A stretch of DNA of 8,889 nucleotides from Chloroflexota bacterium (GCA_016210125.1 JACQUS010000106.1:1-8889), one strand, 5' to 3'. Numbered from the stretch's first letter, positions 1 through 6,890 are shown. The notes: generated by a model from the sequence alone, not told the origin. Numbers and translations are program-made.

Positions 1-59
1 CATCCTACCATGCTGCGTGCGCGCACGGGCGCCGTGGCGCTGCTCGTGCGCTGCGCCCG

Positions 60-68
60 TGCTATGCT
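60..68 (+). promoter_or_regulatory. Putative extended -10 promoter of first Uma2 gene
   Basis: TG-C-TATGCT (TG at 60-61, hexamer at 63-68) matches the extended -10 pattern. No convincing -35 hexamer sits 16-18 nt upstream. The hexamer lies about 78 nt before the ATG at 146. It belongs to a 46-nt block (54-99) that recurs without change at 869-914 before the second Uma2 gene, which supports a conserved expression signal. The block could also simply be part of the duplicated DNA. The transcription start is inferred. Confidence 0.45.
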
Positions 69-145
69 GGGCTTGGCGAACACGGACCCGCCGGGCGGCT
101 GCGACCCAGACGCGGGAGCGGCGCTCAGGGCGGCGGAGGCCAGCG

Positions 146-706
146 ATGGCGGTGCAGCTCACGCGGCGGCGGTTCACGGTCGACGAGTACTACCGGATGG
201 CCGAGGCCGGGATTCTCGGCGAGGACGACCGGGTGGAGCTGATCGATGGGGAGATCGTCGAGATGGTGCCGATTGGCGACCGGCATGCCGGCTGTGTCGA
301 TTACCTGACAAACGTCTTGGCTCGCCTGCTTGGCGAAGAAGCTCAGGTCCGCGTGCAAAACCCGCTACGGCTTTCCCGGTATTCGGAGCCACAGCCCGAC
401 GTGATGCTCCTGCGGCCACGGCCGGACTTCTACCGTTCAGGCCACCCGACACCTGGCGAGGTTCTCCTGCTCATCGAGGTGGCCGACACGTCGGTTGACC
501 TCGACCGTCGGGTGAAGGTGCCGCTGTATGCACGGCACGGCATTCCCGAGCTCTGGGTCGTGGACCTGGCCGAGGGCACCGTGACGGTCTACCGCGATCC
601 CGCGCCGGACGGCTACCGCGTGGCCCAGGTGCTGCGGCGTGGCGAGCAGCTCCAGCCGGCGGCCTTCGCCGACCTCGCCGTCCCCGTCGCCGACATCATC
701 GGCTAA
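146..706 (+). CDS. Uma2-family (DUF820) PD-(D/E)XK nuclease-like protein, copy 1
   Basis: A 186-residue protein, a usual length for the Uma2/DUF820 family (restriction-endonuclease-like fold, mostly uncharacterised, often present in many copies per genome). Visible family signatures are an N-terminal F-TVDEYYRMAEAG segment, ELIDGEIVEM (residues 31-40), QPDV with D85, the LLIEVADTS strand with E111, and RRVKVPLYARHGIPELWVVD with K124. D85, E111 and K124 fit the PD...E...K metal-site pattern. ATG 146 was preferred because the protein then begins MAVQLTRRRFTVDEYY exactly as in copy 2. An in-frame ATG at 17 would add 43 Arg-rich residues without family similarity and would place the putative promoter inside the gene. 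No clear Shine-Dalgarno is seen apart from weak GGAGG at 135-139. No signal peptide or membrane segment is visible. The DNA target and biological role are unknown, and a nuclease role rests on the fold only. Confidence 0.85.
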   Translation: MAVQLTRRRFTVDEYYRMAEAGILGEDDRVELIDGEIVEMVPIGDRHAGCVDYLTNVLARLLGEEAQVRVQNPLRLSRYSEPQPDVMLLRPRPDFYRSGHPTPGEVLLLIEVADTSVDLDRRVKVPLYARHGIPELWVVDLAEGTVTVYRDPAPDGYRVAQVLRRGEQLQPAAFADLAVPVADIIG

Positions 707-961
707 GGGGGCTCGACCTCTCTGCGGTAGCTTTGTCCGCCCGCACCCCCTCTCGACGTGTCCGCATCTGGAAGGATGCCACGATGATCTCCCCGCGTGG
801 GCTTGATCACCGCTGATCGCGCGACGGCACGCGCGCCCCATGGGGATCTCGGCGCGACCGACGCGCCTCGCCCGTGCTATGCTGGGCTTGGCGAACACGG
901 ACCCGCCGGGCGGCCGCGACCCAGGCGGGAGCGCGGCGTTTCGGGGCGACGGAGGCCGGCG
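707..961. other. Spacer between the two Uma2 genes
   Basis: This 255-nt stretch has no credible gene. Positions 707-868 show no similarity to the region before copy 1. From 869 on the sequence repeats the copy 1 upstream block, first exactly for 46 nt and then with small differences up to the ATG at 962. A CCCCATGGGG palindrome lies at about 837-845. No terminator with a T tract is seen after copy 1. Confidence 0.5.
875..883 (+). promoter_or_regulatory. Putative extended -10 promoter of second Uma2 gene
   Basis: TG-C-TATGCT, with the hexamer at 878-883, is the same as at 60-68 before copy 1 and sits 79 nt before the ATG at 962. The surrounding block 869-914 matches 54-99 base for base. No good -35 hexamer is visible. 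Each Uma2 gene may therefore be transcribed from its own promoter rather than as an operon. Confidence 0.45.
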
Positions 962-1522
962 ATGGCAGTGCAGCTCACGCGGCGGCGCTTCACGGTCGAC
1001 GAGTACTACCGGATGGCCGAGGCCGGCATCTTCGGCGAGGACGACCGCGTCGAGCTGATCGATGGGGAGATCGTCGAGATGGTGCCGATCGGCGGCCCGC
1101 ACCGGGCGGGTGTTGACTACCTAACCATGGTCCTGGCCCCGCGCCTCGCCGGACGGGCGATCGTGTCGATCCAGAATCCGGTTCGCCTGAGCGCGCGCTC
1201 CGAGCCACAGCCAGATGTCGCCATCCTCCGCCCGCGGCCCGACCATTACCGCACCGGCCACCCGCGGCCCGAGGATGTCTTCCTGCTCATCGAGGTGGCC
1301 GACACGTCGGTCGACCTCGACCGTCGGGTGAAGGTGCCGCTGTATGCACGGCACGGCATCCCCGAGGTCTGGGTCGTGGACCTGGCTGAGGGCACCGTGA
1401 CGGTGTACCGCGAACCCGCGCCGGACGGCTACCGCGTGGCCCAGGTGCTGCGGCGTGGCGAGCAGCTCCAGCCGGCGGCCTTCGCCGATGTCGCCGTCCC
1501 CATCGCCGACGTCGTGGGCTGA
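962..1522 (+). CDS. Uma2-family (DUF820) PD-(D/E)XK nuclease-like protein, copy 2
   Basis: A 186-residue paralogue of the gene at 146-706, aligning without gaps. Residues 1-44 differ at one position (F24 for L24) and residues 108-186 at only a few (V136, E151, V177, I181 and V184-V185 are the changes I see). Residues 45-107 are clearly diverged. The putative catalytic D85, E111 and K124 are all kept, so both copies could be active. The start is chosen by identity with copy 1; an in-frame ATG at 797 would add 55 Arg/Pro-rich residues and include the putative promoter. A weak purine-rich GGAGG lies about 8 nt upstream of the ATG. The gene converges on leuA, with 118 nt between the stop codons. 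Function unknown, as for copy 1. Confidence 0.86.
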   Translation: MAVQLTRRRFTVDEYYRMAEAGIFGEDDRVELIDGEIVEMVPIGGPHRAGVDYLTMVLAPRLAGRAIVSIQNPVRLSARSEPQPDVAILRPRPDHYRTGHPRPEDVFLLIEVADTSVDLDRRVKVPLYARHGIPEVWVVDLAEGTVTVYREPAPDGYRVAQVLRRGEQLQPAAFADVAVPIADVVG

Positions 1523-1570
1523 ACACCGCCGACGCCGGCAGCCGGCCCCACCCCCCACCCGAAGAGAAGT

Positions 1571-1634
1571 CCCCTCTCTCCCTCCCCGCGTCTCCGCGTC
1601 CCCGCGTCTCCGCGTCGGGGAGGGGGATGAGGGG
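1571..1634. repeat. 16-nt tandem repeat inside an imperfect GC-rich hairpin
   Basis: TCCCCGCGTCTCCGCG occurs twice in direct succession (1583-1598 and 1599-1614). The flanks 1571-1590 (C/T-rich ending CCGCG) and 1611-1634 (CGCGTC then G/A-rich) can pair imperfectly into a large hairpin. It lies between the convergent stops of Uma2 copy 2 and leuA, where a bidirectional terminator is expected, but there is no T tract on either strand, so intrinsic termination is unproven. It may equally be a low-complexity expansion. Confidence 0.5.
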
Positions 1635-1640
1635 AGGGGC

Positions 1641-3185
1641 CTACGCCGTGTGCGCGGCTTGCGGCGCGGTGGCGGCGCGCTCGGCGACGATCTTATTGAG
1701 CGCGTTCAGGTAGGCCCTGGCCGACGCGACGATGATGTCCGTGGACGCGCCGCGGCCGACGAAGGTGTGGCCGCCGCTGGCGACGCGCACCGTCACCTCG
1801 CCGACGGCGTCCATCCCGCCGGTCACCGAGTGCACCTGGTACTCGACCAGCTCGTTGGGTACGTGTACGACCTGGTCCAGCGCCTTGTACACGGCGTCGA
1901 CCGGGCCGGTGCCGGTCGTCGTTTCGACGTACGTCTCCCCGCCGGGGCCGTGGACGCGCACCGTCGCCGTCGGGATAAGCGGGTCGCCGCAGGTGACCTG
2001 GACGTGCTGGAGGCGGTAGGCCTCGCGCACGCTCTGTACCTCGTCGGCGATGATGACCTCGAGATCGCGGTCGGTGATGATCTTCTTGCGGTCGCCCAGG
2101 TCCTTGAAGCGCTGGAACGCGCGCTGGAAGTGCTCCTTGTTCAGGCGGTAGCCGAGCTGCTCCAGCCGGTGGCGGAAGCCGGCGCGGCCGCTGAGCTTGC
2201 CGAGGATGATCTGGTTGCTCGGCAGGCCAACGTCGCGCGGGTCCATAATCTCGAAGGTCGTGCGCTCCTTGAGCACACCGTCCTGGTGGATGCCGGACTC
2301 GTGGGCGAAGGCGTTGGCCCCGACGACGGCCTTGTTCGGCTGCACCAGCAGGCCGGTGAACTGCGAGATCAGCCGGCTGGTGCGGTAGATCTCGGCCGTG
2401 TCGATGTTCGTCGTCAGCCCGAAGTAGTCGTGGCGCGTGTGCAGCGCCATGATGACCTCTTCGAGCGCCGTGTTTCCGGCGCGCTCGCCGATGCCGTTCA
2501 CGCAGCCTTCGACCTGGCGTGCGCCGGCCATCACGCCGGCCAGGCTGTTGGCCGTGGCCATGCCCAGGTCGTCGTGGCAGTGCACCGAGATCACGACGTC
2601 CGTGCGGTCGCCCAGAGTGCGCTCGCGGATCATCTTGATGAAGTTGTAGAACTCTTGGGGATAGGCGTAGCCACAGGTGTCGGCGATGTTGAGCGTCGTC
2701 GCGCCGGCGTCTACCGCCGCCTTGCAGATCTGCACCACGTAGGCTGGGTCGGCGCGCGTCGCGTCCATCGGCGAGAACTCGACGTCCGGCGTATACGACT
2801 TGGCGCGCTTGACCATGGCCACGGCCATTTCGAGCGCCTGCTCGCGCGTCATGCGCGTCTGGTACTGGAGGTGGATTTCCGACACGCCGACGAAGACGTG
2901 AATGCGCGGTCGCCGTGCGCCCTTCACGGCTTCCCAGGCGCGGTCGACGTCCTCGCGGTACACGCGGGCTAGGCCACAGATGACCGGCCCGTCGACCTCG
3001 CTAGCGATGCGGCGCACGGCCTCGAAGTCGCCCTGCGAGGAGATGGGGAAGCCGGCCTCGATGACGTCGACGCCGAGACGGGCGAGCTGGCGCGCAATCT
3101 CCAGCTTCTCCTCGACCTGGTAAGTGGCACCGGGCGATTGCTCGCCATCGCGGAGCGACGTGTCGAAGATGATGACGCGGTCCAT
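1641..3185 (-). CDS. leuA: 2-isopropylmalate synthase
   Basis: LeuA condenses acetyl-CoA with 2-ketoisovalerate to give 2-isopropylmalate, the first committed step of leucine synthesis, in the cytoplasm. With the start used here the protein has 514 residues, normal for the shorter bacterial LeuA type. The HMGL-like catalytic barrel begins FDTSLRDGEQSPG (residues 7-19, R12 and metal-binding D13), has HCHDDLGMATANS (H202, H204) and GIGERAGN (231-238), and continues to HESGIHQDGVLK (295-306). The C-terminal LeuA dimerisation/allosteric domain (about 390-505) ends with the typical TDIIVASARAYLNALNK, so leucine feedback is likely. ATG 3185 was chosen because family members begin MDRVIIFDTT and a GGAGG lies 11 nt upstream; ATG 3203, which adds MEGRET, has no ribosome site. 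Citramalate synthase is less likely given the context. It is the last visible gene of the operon, 43 nt after ilvC. S10 replaces the usual Thr, a conservative change. Confidence 0.96.
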   Translation of the reverse strand: MDRVIIFDTSLRDGEQSPGATYQVEEKLEIARQLARLGVDVIEAGFPISSQGDFEAVRRIASEVDGPVICGLARVYREDVDRAWEAVKGARRPRIHVFVGVSEIHLQYQTRMTREQALEMAVAMVKRAKSYTPDVEFSPMDATRADPAYVVQICKAAVDAGATTLNIADTCGYAYPQEFYNFIKMIRERTLGDRTDVVISVHCHDDLGMATANSLAGVMAGARQVEGCVNGIGERAGNTALEEVIMALHTRHDYFGLTTNIDTAEIYRTSRLISQFTGLLVQPNKAVVGANAFAHESGIHQDGVLKERTTFEIMDPRDVGLPSNQIILGKLSGRAGFRHRLEQLGYRLNKEHFQRAFQRFKDLGDRKKIITDRDLEVIIADEVQSVREAYRLQHVQVTCGDPLIPTATVRVHGPGGETYVETTTGTGPVDAVYKALDQVVHVPNELVEYQVHSVTGGMDAVGEVTVRVASGGHTFVGRGASTDIIVASARAYLNALNKIVAERAATAPQAAHTA

Positions 3186-3206
3186 GGTCTCTCTGCCCTC
3201 CATCCG

Positions 3207-3229
3207 GCGCTGGGCACGCCAGCGCTGGC
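3207..3229 (-). other. Hairpin/palindrome in the ilvC-leuA gap
   Basis: A 7-bp inverted repeat, GCGCTGG (3207-3213) and CCAGCGC (3219-3225), has a 5-nt loop. It overlaps a competing 12-nt perfect palindrome GCCAGCGCTGGC (3218-3229) that touches the ilvC stop codon. There is no T tract, so it is probably not a terminator. In the operon mRNA it would fold just upstream of the leuA ribosome site and could affect stability or translation. That role is inferred. Confidence 0.35.
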
Positions 3230-4239
3230 TAGTCCTGTACGACGCGGTCCTTCTGCAGCCAGCTCATCATCGAGCGCAGCTCCTTGCCCACCTGCTCGAT
3301 GCGGTGGCTCTGCGCTCGCGCACGCAAGGCCTGGAACTGCGGCCGGGCGGCCTGGTTCTCCAGAATCCACTCGCGGGCGAACGTGCCGTCCTGGATGTCG
3401 CGCAGGATGCGCTGCATCTCGGCGCGCACGTGCTCGTCGATCACACGCGGCCCGCGCGTCAGGTCGCCGTACTCCGCGGTGTCGCTGATCGAGTAGCGCA
3501 TCAGGCTCAGGCCGCCCTGGTAGATGAGGTCGACGATCAGCTTCATCTCGTGCAGGCACTCGAAGTAGGCCACCTCGGGCTGGTAGCCGGCCTCGACGAG
3601 GATCTCCCAGGCTGTCTGGATCAGTGCCGTGACGCCGCCGCAGAGGACCGTCTGCTCGCCGAAGAGGTCGGTCTCTGTCTCCTCACCGAAGGTGGTCTCG
3701 AGGACCCCGGCGCGCGTCGAGCCGACGCCCTTGGCGTAGGCCAGCGTCGTCTCACGGGCGCGGCCGCTGGCGTCCTGGTGGATGGCCCACAGCGCCGGCA
3801 CGCCGACGCCCTCGACGTAGAGCCGACGCATCATGTGGCCCGGGGCCTTCGGCGCCACCATCGTCACGTCGATCTCCGGCGGCGGCGTAATCTGCTTGAA
3901 GTGGATGTTGAAGCCGTGGGCGAACATCAGCGTCTTGCCGGCCCGCAGGTTCGGCGCGATCGCCTCCTGGTAGAGCTGGCGGTGCGTCTGGTCGGGCACC
4001 AGGATGGTGACCAAGTCGGCCTGGGCGCAAGCCTCCGCGGCGACGGCGACGCGCACGCCGTCGGCCTCGGCCCTGGCCCACGATCGGCTGCCGCGGTAGA
4101 GGCCGACCACGACGTCGAGGCCGCTGTCGCGCAGGTTGAGCGCGTGCGCATGTCCCTGGCTGCCATAGCCCAGGATGGCGATGGTCTTGCCTTCCAGGAC
4201 GCTCAGATCGGCGTCGGCGTCGTAGGAGATCCTTGCCAA
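3229..4239 (-). CDS. ilvC: Ketol-acid reductoisomerase (NADP+), class I
   Basis: IlvC converts 2-acetolactate or 2-aceto-2-hydroxybutyrate, by Mg-dependent alkyl migration and NADPH reduction, into the dihydroxy acids of the valine/isoleucine pathway. The protein has 336 residues, as expected for short (class I) enzymes. The Rossmann motif GYGSQGH is at residues 24-30. The 48-54 loop has R49, S51, R52 and S53, which suits NADPH. AHGF contains catalytic H108. The knotted domain has DLFGE (metal ligands D191, E195) and FECLHE (E227, E231), with S252 following. The start is a TTG (codon 4239-4237): it yields the family N-terminus MARISYDADADLS and is preceded by AGGAGG with 5 nt spacing. The in-frame ATG at 4473 would add 78 residues encoded by the palindrome-containing spacer and was rejected. 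It lies 318 nt after ilvN, unusually far for this operon. Confidence 0.96.
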   Translation of the reverse strand: MARISYDADADLSVLEGKTIAILGYGSQGHAHALNLRDSGLDVVVGLYRGSRSWARAEADGVRVAVAAEACAQADLVTILVPDQTHRQLYQEAIAPNLRAGKTLMFAHGFNIHFKQITPPPEIDVTMVAPKAPGHMMRRLYVEGVGVPALWAIHQDASGRARETTLAYAKGVGSTRAGVLETTFGEETETDLFGEQTVLCGGVTALIQTAWEILVEAGYQPEVAYFECLHEMKLIVDLIYQGGLSLMRYSISDTAEYGDLTRGPRVIDEHVRAEMQRILRDIQDGTFAREWILENQAARPQFQALRARAQSHRIEQVGKELRSMMSWLQKDRVVQD

Positions 4240-4244
4240 CTTCC

Positions 4245-4250
4245 CCTCCT
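4245..4250 (-). promoter_or_regulatory. Shine-Dalgarno that fixes the TTG start of ilvC
   Basis: On the minus strand AGGAGG is followed by GGAAG and then TTG. This strong ribosome site decides in favour of the TTG codon over any upstream in-frame ATG or GTG, since no comparable site precedes those. Confidence 0.75.
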
Positions 4251-4298
4251 CTGAAACTAGCCTTGCGCCGAGGCGGGGCTTACCCCCCACCCCGGAGT

Positions 4299-4333
4299 GG
4301 TTTCCAGAGGGGGCGAAGCCCCCTCTGGAAACC
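4299..4333. repeat. Perfect 16-bp inverted repeat with 3-nt loop
   Basis: GGTTTCCAGAGGGGGC (4299-4314) and its exact reverse complement (4318-4333) flank a GAA loop (TTC in the operon mRNA). There is no T run after it on the operon strand, so it is not a standard intrinsic terminator. It would make a very stable hairpin 60-95 nt before the ilvC start codon. It resembles REP/MITE-type intergenic palindromes, but whether it recurs in the genome cannot be seen here. Confidence 0.75.
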
Positions 4334-4389
4334 CTCTCCCCCCTTACAGGGGTAGCTATTTTTCGCAGTATGTCGCACTCGTTCCGTAG

Positions 4390-4413
4390 GGGCGGTCGCC
4401 CAGGCGACCGCCC
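4390..4413. repeat. Perfect 11-bp inverted repeat following GTAG
   Basis: GGGCGGTCGCC (4390-4400) and GGCGACCGCCC (4403-4413) are separated by CA and preceded by GTAG. The form GTAGGGGCG followed by a self-complementary GC arm resembles high-copy intergenic repeats I recall from several GC-rich bacteria, but copy number cannot be judged here. It is the second long palindrome in the same spacer. Confidence 0.65.
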
Positions 4414-4557
4414 GAATCCCTGCTCCAGCGAGCGGAGACGAGCGCCGACCCTGCGTCGAGGGCGCCTGTTCACGCAGGACGGTCGCGCTTACCTAGCCCT
4501 GTCAGCTCTCCTCCCCGCGTCGGGAAGGGGTCGAGGGGGCTGCGTCACGCAGCGTGC

Positions 4558-5097
4558 TTACTCGTCGTCCACACGGGTCACACCCTGCGACCCGCGCACC
4601 ATGGCCACGCGGCCGGTGCGCACGAGCTCCTTGATGCCGAAGCGCCGCACGAGCTGGACCAGCGACTCGACCTTGTCCTGGGTGCCGGTGACCTCGATCA
4701 TCAGCGAGTCGGAGGCCACGTCGACGATCTTGGCGCGGAAGATGTCGCAGATCTGCATGATCTCCGAGCGCGTCGTGCCGCCCGTGGCCACCTTGATGAG
4801 CGCTAGCTCGCGCGTGACGACGCGATCGGCAGTCACGTCGCTGACCTTCAGGACCTCGATGACCTTATAGAGCTGCTTGACGACCTGCTCGACGATGCGG
4901 TCGTCGCCCTCGACCACGACGGTTAGGCGCGAGATGTCGGGCAGGTCGGTGTGCCCCACGGTCAAGGTCTCGATGTTGAAGCCGCGCCGGCGGAAGAGAC
5001 TGACGACGCGGTTGAGCACGCCCGGCCGGTCCTCGAGGAGAGCGACCACGGTGTGCGTATGGATCGCGCGCAGAGCTGGCGGTGCTGCGATGGCCAT
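4558..5097 (-). CDS. ilvN: Acetolactate synthase small (regulatory) subunit
   Basis: IlvN is the regulatory subunit of acetohydroxyacid synthase; it stimulates IlvB and confers feedback inhibition, usually by valine. The protein has 179 residues. An N-terminal ACT domain (about 14-88) contains HTHTVVALLEDRPGVLNRV and the GFNIETLTVG segment, where effector amino acids bind at the dimer interface in relatives. The C-terminal ALS small-subunit domain spans about 95-170 (ELALIKVATG...EIMQICDIFRAKIVDV...GIKELVRTGRVAM). ATG 5097 was chosen because it lies 2 nt after the ilvB stop with GAGGG upstream, implying translational coupling. A longer reading frame starting at 5223 would overlap ilvB by more than 120 nt and adds non-family sequence. 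Confidence 0.95.
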   Translation of the reverse strand: MAIAAPPALRAIHTHTVVALLEDRPGVLNRVVSLFRRRGFNIETLTVGHTDLPDISRLTVVVEGDDRIVEQVVKQLYKVIEVLKVSDVTADRVVTRELALIKVATGGTTRSEIMQICDIFRAKIVDVASDSLMIEVTGTQDKVESLVQLVRRFGIKELVRTGRVAMVRGSQGVTRVDDE

Positions 5098-5099
5098 GG

Positions 5100-6833
5100 C
5101 TAGTCCCTCGGATCCTCGATGATGTCGCTCAATGCGCCGCCGGGCGGAATCATGGGATAGACGTTCTCCTCCTCGGCGACGCGAAAGTCGATCAGCACTG
5201 GCCCTGGCGTGTCCATGGCCCACCGCACGGCTGCGACTGCTTCGTCGTCGGTCTTGGCCGCGCGGCCGGGGATATCGTAGCCCTCAGCGATCTTGACGTA
5301 GTTCGGAGACCCAAGGTACGACGACGAGTAGTTGTGCTGGAAGAACAGTTGCTGCCATTGGCGCACCATGCCTAGGTAGCCGTTGTTCATCAGCGCGATC
5401 TTGATCGGCAGGCTGTGCTCCCTGACGGTGGCCAGGTCCTGGATGTTCATCTGGAACCCGCCATCGCCGACGACCGCCCAGACGACATCGCCCGGCGCAG
5501 CGAACTGCGCGCCGATGGCCGACGGCAGGCCATAGCCCATCGACCCAAGGCCGCCGGACGTGAGCCAGCGGTTGCGGCGGTCGAACGGATAGAAGCGCGC
5601 GGCCCACATCTGGTGCTGGCCAACGTCGGTCGTGACGATGGCATCGCCGTCGGTGGCGCGGTAGATGGCGTCGACGACGAACGGGACTTGGAGTCCGTCG
5701 GCGGGATGCCACTGTCGACCAGGGTGCCGCTCCTCGAACTCGGCGATGCGCGCCAGCCACTGCGGGTGCTTCGCCGGCTTGACGACGCTGTTCAGCGCGC
5801 GCAGCACTTGCCTGGCATCGCCGACGATGGGCACGTGCGTGCGCACGTTCTTGCCGATCTCCGCCGGATCGATGTCGATGTGGATGACCTTGGCGTGGGG
5901 CGCGAAGCCGCTGACCTTGCCGGTCACGCGGTCGTCCATGCGCATGCCGATGCCGATGAGCAGGTCGCACTCCTGGATGGCGCGGTTGGCGCGCGACGTG
6001 CCGTGCATGCCGACCAGGTCGAGCGACAGGCGGTGCGACTGCGGGAAGCAGGAGAGACCGAGGAGCGTCTGGCCGACCGGGATGTCGCACTTCTCGGCCA
6101 GCTCGAGTAGCTCGTCGTAGGCCCCAGAGATGACCACGCCGTGGCCGGCGAGGATGAGCGGTCGGTGCGCGTGGGCGATCAGCTCGGCGGCGGCCTTGAT
6201 CTGCCGCATGTTGCCGTGATACGTCGGCCGGTAGCCGCGCAGGTTCACCGTGTGCGGGTACTGGAAGACGGCCTCAGTGGTGAACACGTCCTTGGCGATG
6301 TCCACCAGGACCGGCCCCGGCCGCCCGGTGCCGGCGATGTGGAACGCCGCCTTGACGGTCTCGGCAAGCTCGTTCACGTCCTTGACAAGGAAGTTGTGCT
6401 TGGTGATCGGCAGCGTGATGCCCGTGATGTCTGTCTCTTGGAAGGCGTCGCCGCCGAGGAGGAAGGTCGGCACGTTGCCGGTGATCGCCACGACGGGGAC
6501 GGAGTCCATCATCGCGCTGGCGATGCCAGTGACCAGGTTCGTCGCCCCGGGGCCGGAGGTGGCGAAGCACACGCCGGGCCGGCCCTTGATCCGCCCGTAG
6601 GCATCGGCGGCCATCGCCGCCACCTGCTCGTGCCGCACCAGGACGTGGCGAATCGGATAGTCGGTGAGGACGTGATAGAGTGGCAGTACCGCCCCGCCGG
6701 GGTGCCCGAAGACGATCTCCACGCCTTCACGGAGGAGCGCCTCGCACAGGATCTGCGCCCCGCCCAGGCGCTGACCCTCGACGTTGCGCTCGGCGTGTGA
6801 GGCCCGCTGCTCGGCTTTGCTGACCGTGACCAT
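5100..6833 (-). CDS. ilvB: Acetolactate synthase large (catalytic) subunit
   Basis: This ThDP-dependent enzyme condenses two pyruvates to 2-acetolactate, or pyruvate with 2-ketobutyrate to 2-aceto-2-hydroxybutyrate: the first common step for valine, leucine and isoleucine. The protein has 577 residues, typical for IlvB. The N-terminal ThDP (PYR) domain has GGAQILCEALLREGVEIVFGHPGGAVLPLY and catalytic E69 (HEQ), then SGPGATN and FQETD (131-135). The central FAD-type domain includes GIGMRMDDRVTGK. The C-terminal ThDP (PP) domain has GDGGF (D457) to MNN (N483-N484), the Mg/ThDP motif, and GMVRQWQQLFF. ATG 6833 follows GGGGAGGAAGAAGG, a strong ribosome site. In-frame ATGs at 6986 and 6956 lie within the T-box leader and would translate through its terminator, so they were rejected. 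It heads the operon. Confidence 0.97.
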   Translation of the reverse strand: MVTVSKAEQRASHAERNVEGQRLGGAQILCEALLREGVEIVFGHPGGAVLPLYHVLTDYPIRHVLVRHEQVAAMAADAYGRIKGRPGVCFATSGPGATNLVTGIASAMMDSVPVVAITGNVPTFLLGGDAFQETDITGITLPITKHNFLVKDVNELAETVKAAFHIAGTGRPGPVLVDIAKDVFTTEAVFQYPHTVNLRGYRPTYHGNMRQIKAAAELIAHAHRPLILAGHGVVISGAYDELLELAEKCDIPVGQTLLGLSCFPQSHRLSLDLVGMHGTSRANRAIQECDLLIGIGMRMDDRVTGKVSGFAPHAKVIHIDIDPAEIGKNVRTHVPIVGDARQVLRALNSVVKPAKHPQWLARIAEFEERHPGRQWHPADGLQVPFVVDAIYRATDGDAIVTTDVGQHQMWAARFYPFDRRNRWLTSGGLGSMGYGLPSAIGAQFAAPGDVVWAVVGDGGFQMNIQDLATVREHSLPIKIALMNNGYLGMVRQWQQLFFQHNYSSSYLGSPNYVKIAEGYDIPGRAAKTDDEAVAAVRWAMDTPGPVLIDFRVAEEENVYPMIPPGGALSDIIEDPRD

Positions 6834-6862
6834 CCTTCTTCCTCCCCTCAGGCGCGGCGAAC

Positions 6863-6890
6863 AAAAAATCTCGCCCCGGTGAGGGACGAG
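6863..6890 (-). terminator. Leader terminator 2 (downstream)
   Basis: On the minus strand CUCGUCCC (6890-6883) pairs with GGGGCGAG (6877-6870), 8 bp with one G-U, loop UCACC, followed by A and six U (6868-6863). It ends 29 nt before the ilvB ATG and leaves the ilvB ribosome site free, so control is at transcription rather than translation. Confidence 0.9.

Larger units (their letters stand above)
4240..4557. other. 318-nt ilvN-ilvC spacer with palindromes, no gene
   Basis: Apart from the two long perfect inverted repeats listed separately, this stretch holds a 6-bp hairpin just downstream of the ilvN stop (GCTGCG at 4539-4544, CGCAGC at 4548-4553) and, on the + strand, a weak CCCC-TTACA-GGGG hairpin followed by TAGCTATTTTT (4340-4363). 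I see no credible ORF in either direction and no clear internal promoter for ilvC on the minus strand. The spacer looks like a place where mobile palindromic repeats have accumulated. Confidence 0.5.

Noticed and set aside
17..145. Upstream extension of Uma2 copy 1
   Set aside because: Arg-rich, not shared with copy 2 or the family, and would contain the putative promoter.
437..1102. 221-codon minus-strand frame spanning the Uma2 spacer
   Set aside because: Its two ends are reverse complements of the duplicated Uma2 sequence; the apparent length follows from that duplication and high GC.
1583..1614. CRISPR or satellite array
   Set aside because: Only two units of 16 nt with no spacers; a simple tandem duplication.
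1455..2972. 505-codon open frame on the + strand opposite leuA
   Set aside because: It is the antisense shadow of a clear LeuA gene in GC-rich DNA; its translation is low-complexity with no family motif, and it would overlap Uma2 copy 2.
3124..4254. 376-codon open frame on the + strand opposite ilvC
   Set aside because: Antisense shadow of ilvC with biased composition and no recognisable domain.
4340..4363. + strand terminator CCCC-TTACA-GGGG with following T run
   Set aside because: Only a 4-bp stem with the T run displaced by six bases, and no + strand gene upstream for it to terminate.
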